Positions 57,501 through 64,000 of a stretch of DNA of 64,000 nt are shown piece after piece. The notes under the pieces are model-generated. The model had not been told where the DNA came from and did no database searches. It was given only the letters and a program-made list of their open reading frames with translations. The stretch comes from Epinephelus fuscoguttatus (taxonomy: Eukaryota; Chordata; Actinopteri; Perciformes; Serranidae): the NCBI RefSeq assembly GCF_011397635.1, contig NC_064759.1, positions 16,826,428-16,890,427 on the forward strand. Reading direction: 5' to 3'. Numbering within the stretch: the stretch's first letter is position 1; each line of letters begins with the position of its first letter. Made by a program: the position numbers and the translations under genes.

Positions 57501-60500
57501 TGATAACGATAACAACCCAGGATGGGGGAAGAGCCGGGTCCTGTCCTGCCTGGTTGAGCAAGGGGGAGAGGACGTAGTGTGTGTGTGTGTGTCTTTGGCT
57601 ATAGCACATTGGATGTGAAATAAAACAGTGTCTATGAGGTCAAATTTAAGACTTAAGGCCTTGTAGTGTGTTTAACCAGCAGGACACTGATCTAGCTGCG
57701 CATGTGAACACTGAACTTTATCATTTTAACTTCGGTAATTAATTTTGAATCCAATGTGCTTGAGAGCCAAAAGCAGAAACTGAAAATCGCTTCCCGATTG
57801 AGCCTTATCAGTCTCAACATTGATTTTTTTTTTCCATAACTGCTTATCCTGTTGGGGGTCGTGGGGGGCTGGAGCCTATCCCAGCTGCCATTGGACGAGA
57901 GGCGGGGTACACCTTGGACAGGTCACCGGACTATCACAGGGCTGACACATAGAGACAGACAACCATTCACACTCACATTCACACCTACAGGCAATTTAGA
58001 GTCACCAGTTGACCTGCATGTCTTTGGACTGTGGGAGGAAGCTGGAGTGCCCTCAAAAATCTACACTGACACGGGGCGAAAATGCAAACTCCACACAGAA
58101 GGGCTCCCCCACCCTGGGTTCGGACCAGGAACCCCTTTTGTGATTTTATCCTTCCTGTTTGGGTGCTCCTTTCCCATTGCCATGGCTTCCTCTGTCGATG
58201 GATTATGCTTATGTACTGCGTTTTTATGTTGCTGTATGACGTTGACTGTTTTATACTTGTGTTCCTTTCAGTCACATTTGCACCTTGTTGTCAGTCCAAG
58301 CACACACAAAAAAAAAAATTCTCTGGTCTTACTTTTCGCTGTGTTCGTAGTATTTTCTGTAATTCCATAAACAACCACAGAGTAGACAATCTGCTTCCTG
58401 TTTACATCCTTGAACAAACCCCCAGTTAACATGAATGGCAATGCATTTCAGGGGTGTATGGATGGACGTAAGTTCTGAAATGTTGCAAAAGATCATTTTT
58501 GTTTTTAAATGAAAACTTAGTTATATGAATGTGGCCTAAAACTACACTTGCGATTGTCTTGATACTGACTACCAAAACCAGTGGCATGTTCTGGAAGCCA
58601 GTGGACCATACAGGCAGTTTCTGCAGTACTAGCAGGGATCAGCGTTAGGGCTTTTCAGTTCACCTGCCAATAATATTTTTGATAAATCGTCATTAATTGG
58701 TCTGTAAAAAGCCTCCAATGTATGCTTTTGTCCTTTAAAAAATGTAACTGAAGGTCAACTTATGAGCTTTTGTCCAGAGCTTTAAATTGCATCCCACAGC
58801 CTTCATTATCAGATGGAGTTTATTGAAGAATACTTGAGATCTTGTTTATTTCCAAGGTCAAGAATAAACGTTTAGCTGAACAAAGACATTCAGTACCCTA
58901 TTTTTAGAAGATGAGGAAAAGCAGCATCTTTGCACGTCAGAAGCTGGAACCAGTAAATGTTCAGCAGTTTTTCCTAAAAATGGCTTTAATGACTTAGTAA
59001 TTATCAAAATTGCTGCTGATTAATTTTTGGTCGATCAACAGATCGTTTCAACTCCAGTTAGTGTGTACCTACATGTAGTGCTAATGCTGTACGTATGGTG
59101 TCACCCCTACTCATTAAAGAACATCTGGCTGGGAGAAGAGGTGACCCTGACTAAAATTTTAATTCTCCCAGCTGCCTCAGGGTCAGCTGTCCCTAAAATA
59201 TTGATTTCTCTTGTCTATTTAACAGGGAACAGAAACAGCCTGGCCTCTCATACGGGCACTGAGAGGTCCTTGCACATCACCTCTGGCATCCTTCTTTAGT
59301 TTAAGTGGCTTGTGTAGCTTAGTACTTTTGCTGCAACATTAGCTGTAGCAGTATGATATACATTATACATATACTTGTATCACTGCAATACCTAGTTGAG
59401 CATTATGTTTCCTAAACTTAAACATCATATGTGCTTGTTGTGATTATGGGAAGCTGCTCAAAAAACAGTATTTTATTTTTTCTGTGCTGTGAAAGCAGGC
59501 CGCATTAGGTGAATACATCCTAACACTTCTCTCCTCCCCTAAGGCTATACCCAGTGTAATGTTATGCAATGGATAAATATAGTCTTTCATGTCCTTACTC
59601 GGACTCCTCCCAGTTTACTGCTGTTTTTTTTTTTGTGTGTGGGTTTTTTGTTGTTGTTTTTTTTTATCTCCATCCGTTATACACTCAGCTAATACCCCTT
59701 ATTTAACCTGAAGCACAGCTAAGCACATACTTAATGGTAATCCTCCTGTGAGTCACATATGGGGTGGCAGCTTAAAACCAAAACATGGCTTTCCCCCCTC
59801 TTTATTACATTTTTTATGTGTCTTACATTTGTGATGTTTTAAGTCTTTATACTTTGTAATATAATTATGTATGACTATTCCCCCTGTCCCTGTGAGGCAT
59901 TTTTGCCCTTTTATTTCCCCCCTGGAGTCATGTCCCAGTGATTCTTTTTTTGCAGGATAAAACAAGTTTAAAACTTGTGTGAAAATGTGTGTGTGTTGTT
60001 TTGTGTTTAACAGACTGCTCCACACCAGCCATCCATTCCCTTGCCCTGAATGTGGAGAGGCCTTCAAACGCAGGAAAGACCTGGATCTGCACTCGCTCAC
60101 TCATCAAGGTGAGAGTCCAGGGCTCAGCCTGGCATAATATTACTCACCACCATATTTTTATGGTTACCATGAGCAACCTGCAGCTAACGGAAATAACATA
60201 CAAGTCATTTGGGCTGTCATTAAATATATTTTTTTGTCAGCTGTTTATGTAGGGCTGTCACGATAACCAAAATATCGCAATGCAGTGCTATTGACAAATC
60301 AGTAAGAGGAAGGCAGGAGATGGCAAGCAACCACAACAAGGGCTATATTTATGTTTTTTTTCTGTTTTTGATGGGAGTGCGCAACGTTAGTTGACCAGAA
60401 TGGTCATTAGTCGGCAAGATTTCATTGGTTGCTTAGTCGCAGAAGAAGAAAAAAAAGTGAAACTCTTTTAGTAGTTGCGCCTTGTCAACATAAATCAGGG

Positions 60501-63500
60501 CCTATATGACTGGACCATTTGGGAATTTAATTTGAAAGGACAGACACAGGAAGTGGCCACGCTCAGCAGTCAGACAGGAGTCACATTAATTTACAGGGCT
60601 GGTACCTGCGGTTATCACGCAGGCTAGTTAATAACATGTCGGGCAGGAAATCCAAAGTGTGGGATCATTTTGAGAAGGTGAAGGACATAAACTCTGCAGG
60701 CAAACATGACAAATAATCTGAAACATGGAAGTAGCTACATGCCCATTAGCCGCTTAGCACAATCAATACTGCTTTGCCGACAGCATCATTAACAGGCGGC
60801 TCGCTCAGTGTGTGACGTGCACTTGTAGATAAAATATAGGCCTATATTAATGAAGGTTCATTAGTACGGTTTTGAACTCAAACCATTGTGTTGCCGCGCC
60901 CAAAATATATAATTTGATAATTAAATGAATATCATAAACATGTGGGTGACTAGTCGACTAATGGCCCTAAATGACGACTATTGGTTGACTTGGAAAATTC
61001 TTAGTCAGGGGCAGCCTTAGTATTTACACTATGCTACAAATGCCAGCAATGTGATAGGGTGCTGAGCTTCTATTCTGCGATGAGCTCTGCACATTAACTG
61101 TTCTTTTCTGGTTGTCAAGAGTTTCAAAAAATATTCAGCTTTGGATAAAAGTCACTTTTTACCCAGCCGTCCAATCACAGTGGAGGAGGGACAGGACAAA
61201 TAGCCCACCATAAAAACCAACTGTCACAAAGCTGAACAGCAACAATGGAGGAGACATTCATACTGAACCCACACAGAAAGATGGGGCCATCTTCTCTCCC
61301 TACCTTTTTCAGCCTTCCCTTTATCTAGAGAAATGACTCTACCTTGGGCAGACATTTTTACTTCCACTGATTTTCTGTATCATAGCAACCAGATGCAACC
61401 AAAGGGTCTCAGCTGAAATAACGCTGTGCCCCTTATTGCACCTCAATGCTCCACTGTGCTTCTGCATAAACCACAAACAAGTGTTTAATTTGTGTTAGAA
61501 CTGTGTCATCTTTGTCAACAATATACCTAATAATAACCAAACAACAAAGCATATTTACAGAACACTTTTATCAGGATAAATAAAGTAATTTGCAGAAGCA
61601 TAAAAAAATGGCAGTAATACAACATATTGCGTTGTTAAGCCGCCCTTAATCACCACAGGGGAAAATCCATCACTGTGACAGCCCTTTTTATGTCATACAT
61701 CCTTTCACTGTGTGACCATTTTCATTAATCCAAATGAGGTGAGCATATCAAGAAATCAGTTAAAAGCCCTTTTAGCCTGCTTGTAATGAAAGCCAATAAG
61801 ATGTGATGTTCTTATCATATCAATACAGCATGCAGTGAATTACTATTGATTAATGCAAAGGCGATAATTTTCCCCACCAGCTTGCCTGGGTGGCTTCTCT
61901 TGTGTATTTACAATCATACATCCATGTTTTATATGAATTGTTCCTCTGATGCATTAGGTCAATGACTTTGCATTGATTTGAGTCCCATGTAGAACAGAGG
62001 AGGAAGGTGGAGGTAAATGAAGTGGGTCAACATGACGACTCTTCATCTTAATCAGGGGGGGGCGTTGGCCCGGCAACCTCATTAGCTAAGCTTGAAGAGT
62101 CAGCGTGAAGCAGGGGTCAGAGGTACGTTGCTCCTCTGAGAGAGATGATTGGAGAGATTGATCCATTGATCAGTCCAGGGCCATAGGCTGACATTGTCCT
62201 TATTAAAGGTTTAATTAGAGGGTCCCAACTGGGAACGCAGCGGAACGCCCCCACTTGGGCAGACAGTACAGATGGTTAGCAGATTGCAAGATGTTGGCGA
62301 GACGACCTATAGACATGCTGATGGACCATCAGTGTCAGCCAGGTTCTCAAGAGAAACCCAGTGAGAGTGCGGTTTGCTTTGCCAAATTACAGCTTAGGGC
62401 ACCAGCTGATAAGAGCTGAAAAGATTAACTGATTAACTGACTGACAGAGAAATGATCTGCAATGATTTTAAAAATCCATATTTAACCTTAATCAATTTCT
62501 AAGCAAAAACATGCTGAACATTTGCTGGTTCTTGGTTCACAACAGTGAGGATTTGCTGCTTTTCTCTGTTTTATGTCACTTCGAATTGAATTTTACAAGG
62601 TTTTGGACGAAAAAGCAGCTTGAGGATGTCACTTTGGGTCTTATGGGAAATACACATGATAATCTCCCAAGGTGATGTCATCAGAGATCTTGAAAAAAAC
62701 GCAATCACTTAACTGCATTTAACAGAGAGGAGCATCAAATCATCACATTTAAAAAGCTAGAACCAACAAATGTTTTGCTGCCTGATAAACGACTTTAACA
62801 GTCAAAATTATTTGATTTATTTTATGTCAATTAACAGGCCTTTTTTTAACAGCAGACATTTTGTCTTGTTACAGTAGACAAAGCACAAGTGTTAGTCATA
62901 ACATTAACAATGGCTCTATTCCATTCAGGTATCCTGGTGAGTCATGACATTGAGCATTCAGCATGCAGGATACCGAGACCCTGAAAGTGAACATAAATAG
63001 TTTTTTTCACCTGTTTTCATGAAAATACTTAAACAGAAAAGGCCCATTGTTTAATCACTAATTACAACAAACATTAGGTAGAACTCACCTTGTGTCCTCA
63101 CATTATGAGCACCCATCAACCACAGGCTCATTCTTTGCTGTCACTGAAAAACTGTCTTCGTCTGAATCAGCAGCTATGTATCACCTGCTGCAGCACGATT
63201 GTTGGAACGGCGGTGAGCAATCAGCGTGCTCAAATCAGCCATCAGATATTAGCATGGCATGGTGGCAGCTTGTAGGATGATGAGAGAATATGACCACCTG
63301 CCTAAAACCTGACACTGTTCCATTTCAGACAAGCAGCCAGCGACGTGTCTTCACTGTTCATCCCAGTTTGTGAACCAGTCTGTGCTGGAAATCCACATGC
63401 AGCGTTGCCCTACCACAGAGGAGGAGAAGAACACTGGTCGTGGACGGGGTCAAGGCCGAGGACGATGCACAGGACAGGTTGGGAACACTGAAGATAAATG

Positions 63501-64000
63501 ATAATTCTAATTTTTTTGGGCAGGTTTTTCTTCTCCATTGCAAAGGTATTCAGAGTGAGAGAGACTGCTAAATCTTAAGAGACAGATTTATTTCTAACAA
63601 GGATGAAAACAAGAGCACCGACCATTTTTGGCATTTTGCCAGTCCAGACAGAAAGGAAGTGAGGTTAGCGAAAGCGGGGTGACATCCAACAAAGGTCCCC
63701 ATTTGTGATCAAACTATGACGTCCTGGTTACGTCACATCCAGACCACAAAGACACCAACCTTTTCTCCTGTCATTAATTTACCCCCTCTGTCTGTTCTCA
63801 AACTCTTTTTCCTTCCTCCCTCTCTCCCTCCTCCCACAGATTGAGTGTGACCTATGCGGCCACCGTTGCATGACCCAGGAGGGTCTCGACCTCCATCGGT
63901 TATCCCACACAGGCCAGACGCCTCTCAAATGCCCAGTAAGGCCTTGCCGCCGCCGCTTTACCTGCAACAGTTCCCTGGAGGAGCATGTGCTGGCCCATTT
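48404..64000 (+). CDS. Second C2H2 zinc-finger gene, ZNF526/ZNF574-like (5' complete, runs off the window)
   Basis: Coding exons 48404-48559, 54592-55864, 55952-56154, 56480-56659, 56986-57080, 60014-60108, 63329-63477 and 63840 to beyond 64000 join in one frame of at least 770 codons. At least 14 fingers are seen: an N-terminal CFPCYQEFNTLEEVLEH with Cys as last ligand (C2HC), a second C2HC-type finger in exon 2, two similar finger pairs in exon 2 (residues about 258-315 and 358-415), then single fingers over exons 3-8. Exon 1 aligns with znf526 exon 1, and the pairs resemble the pair over znf526 exons 4-5, so this is a paralogue. Expected role: nuclear DNA-binding protein; partners and targets unknown. 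Odd: a PEP-rich tandem stretch in exon 2, introns inside fingers, and a last finger with C-x4-C spacing. I cannot tell znf574 from a fish-specific paralogue, so no symbol is given. Confidence 0.88.
48560..54591 (+). other. Second zinc-finger gene, intron 1
   Basis: A 6.0-kb intron with AT-rich sequence, the element at 51829-52423, a poly-T run near 53340, and an unexplained 160-codon minus-strand open frame (50519-51001). Segments 51130-51330 and 54270-54400 are less AT-rich and look non-repetitive. Confidence 0.65.
51829..52423. mobile_element. MITE-like element with 24-bp inverted ends
   Basis: The left end 'ttaggctccgatcacacaga' plus 'aagc' and the right end 'gcttttagtgtgattggggg' plus 'cctta' are near-perfect inverted copies. 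The interior is GC-mixed, noncoding, with several short direct repeats. Nonautonomous. Confidence 0.7.
54592..55864 (+). CDS. Second zinc-finger gene, coding exon 2 (main exon)
   Basis: Acceptor TCTTCGCAG, donor GTAAAT. It begins QQVINISRTVAVPQIQIQTE, has a C2HC-type finger, then a tandem low-complexity stretch built of [Q/E]PE[A/G/P]SQ units, an acidic Ser-rich region, a basic RRRGANKKPKPEP cluster, and two copies of a finger-pair module ending LYHRKQH and LYHRRQH. A basic Ser-rich tail follows (LAKRSRPSIRIL), a possible nuclear-localisation signal. Confidence 0.93.
55952..56154 (+). CDS. Second zinc-finger gene, coding exon 3
   Basis: Acceptor TTGTCAG only 87 bases after exon 2; donor GTGCCA. 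It carries finger CPYCGKTFTRRVFLRTH with a TGEK linker and ends inside the next finger at LFTCK, cut between the two zinc-binding cysteines. Confidence 0.92.
56480..56659 (+). CDS. Second zinc-finger gene, coding exon 4
   Basis: It resumes the split finger as VCTKSFTNSQSLLRHSMSH, then CHDCGKNFSQAATLKRH, and ends with a basic RRKRGRKP. The upstream acceptor is TTGTGAAG, with a weak pyrimidine tract, but the finger reading frame demands it. Confidence 0.88.
56986..57080 (+). CDS. Second zinc-finger gene, coding exon 5
   Basis: Encodes VCTLDNEGAAHLFACPHCPS then RFNTEDQLEHH; the donor GTAATG splits the following Lys codon, so the finger's last His comes from exon 6, 2.9 kb away. Confidence 0.88.
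57340..57600. promoter_or_regulatory. Possible conserved noncoding/enhancer-like block
   Basis: Nonrepetitive, higher GC than its surroundings, with a TGATTGACAG (57469-57478) that matches the PBX-MEIS/PREP composite site, and 'gatgataacgataacaac' nearby. Regulatory function is only inferred. Confidence 0.3.
57832..58142 (-). repeat. Dispersed element, copy 4
   Basis: Reverse-orientation copy: 'ccataactgcttatcctgtt', 'ggctggagcctatcccagct', 'tcaccggactatcacagggc', 'gggttcggaccaggaacccc'. The frame at 57852-58370 is derived from it and is not a gene. Confidence 0.85.
60014..60108 (+). CDS. Second zinc-finger gene, coding exon 6
   Basis: Encodes KLLHTSHPFPCPECGEAFKR then RKDLDLHSLTHQ: end of the split finger and a full C2H2 finger. 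Acceptor GTTTAACAG, donor GTGAGA. Confidence 0.9.
60250..61686. mobile_element. DNA-transposon relic with 'agggctgtcac' inverted ends, nested
   Basis: The left end 'tagggctgtcacgataacca' and the right end 'atcactgtgacagcccttt' are inverted copies. Inside, about 60378-61020 reads as a different repeat ('agttgaccagaatggtcatt', 'gactagtcgactaatggccc', 'ggttgacttggaaaattctt'), suggesting insertion of one element in another. No transposase frame. Confidence 0.55.
61950..62420. promoter_or_regulatory. Possible conserved noncoding block
   Basis: Nonrepetitive, GC-mixed sequence between repeats, with a TTTAATTAGAG homeodomain-type core near 62208 and an inverted 'tgatccattgatca' near 62160. It has no coding frame. 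Enhancer-like only by appearance. Confidence 0.25.
63329..63477 (+). CDS. Second zinc-finger gene, coding exon 7
   Basis: Encodes a finger CLHCSSQFVNQSVLEIHMQR with Cys as the last ligand (C2HC), followed by a Gly/Arg-rich linker GRGRGQGRGR. Acceptor CATTTCAG, donor GTTGGG; phase 0 at the 3' end. Confidence 0.88.
63840..64000 (+). CDS. Second zinc-finger gene, coding exon 8 (cut by window end)
   Basis: Acceptor CTCCCACAG. Encodes IECDLCGHRCMTQEGLDLHR, with Cys in place of the usual aromatic residue, then KCPVRPCRRRFTCNSSLEEH, a finger whose cysteines are four residues apart rather than two. It is still open at the window edge. Confidence 0.88.
   Translation, partial: MECDLCGHRCMTQEGLDLHRLSHTGQTPLKCPVRPCRRRFTCNSSLEEHVLAH

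Larger units (their letters stand above)
57081..60013 (+). other. Second zinc-finger gene, intron 5
   Basis: A 2.9-kb intron. It holds a mixed-composition, nonrepetitive block (57340-57600), dispersed element copy 4, AT-rich repeat-like sequence around 58560-59050, and an unremarkable rest. Confidence 0.65.
60109..63328 (+). other. Second zinc-finger gene, intron 6
   Basis: A 3.2-kb intron: nested DNA-transposon relics (60250-61686), a mixed-composition block (about 61950-62420), then AT-rich repeat-like sequence to about 62900. Confidence 0.65.

Noticed and set aside
57852..58429. 172- and 115-codon frames in intron 5 of the second zinc-finger gene
   Set aside because: They start inside copy 4 of the dispersed element and run into AT-rich sequence; not genes.

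Overview
The window is vertebrate nuclear DNA, almost certainly from a ray-finned (teleost) fish. The genes are intron-rich with GT-AG junctions, the spacers hold many microsatellites and short DNA transposons, and several interspersed repeats have the look of teleost families. There are no bacterial-style operons, CRISPR arrays, rRNA or functional tRNA genes. Protein identities rest on recalled family sequences and on reading frames that stay open across every proposed splice junction; no database was searched.

Layout. (1) 19-2345, + strand: the last three coding exons of cic (capicua repressor), ending in the C1 domain, followed by a long 3'UTR. (2) 5828-11767, - strand: a complete seven-exon C2H2 zinc-finger gene of 1084 codons, best called znf526, tail to tail with cic. 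(3) About 11770-13365: a CpG-containing spacer serving as a divergent promoter. (4) 13366-31904, + strand: a complete ten-exon gsk3a (440 residues), with a probable 3'UTR to about 34665. (5) 34665-44600: a gene-poor spacer with DNA-transposon relics, LINE relics and a 1-kb minisatellite. (6) 48404 to beyond 64000, + strand: eight coding exons of a second member of the ZNF526/ZNF574 family, with a candidate promoter near 44.6-45.2 kb and introns rich in repeats.

How it fits together. cic, znf526 and gsk3a are also close neighbours in the mammalian CIC/ERF/GSK3A/ZNF526 cluster, which supports orthology; ERF is not between cic and znf526 here. GSK3 alpha is a signalling kinase, while cic and the two zinc-finger genes encode nuclear DNA-binding proteins. 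They do not form one pathway; the link is shared synteny.

Most notable non-genic features: an 834-bp nearly full-length fold-back element (45689-46522), a minisatellite with a 66+64+66 bp higher-order period (about 40780-41830), a consensus oestrogen-response palindrome inside a repeat in a cic intron, two ZNF143/THAP11-like sites between znf526 and gsk3a, and a znf526 protein that combines traits of mammalian ZNF526 and ZNF574. I found no clearly new molecular system.
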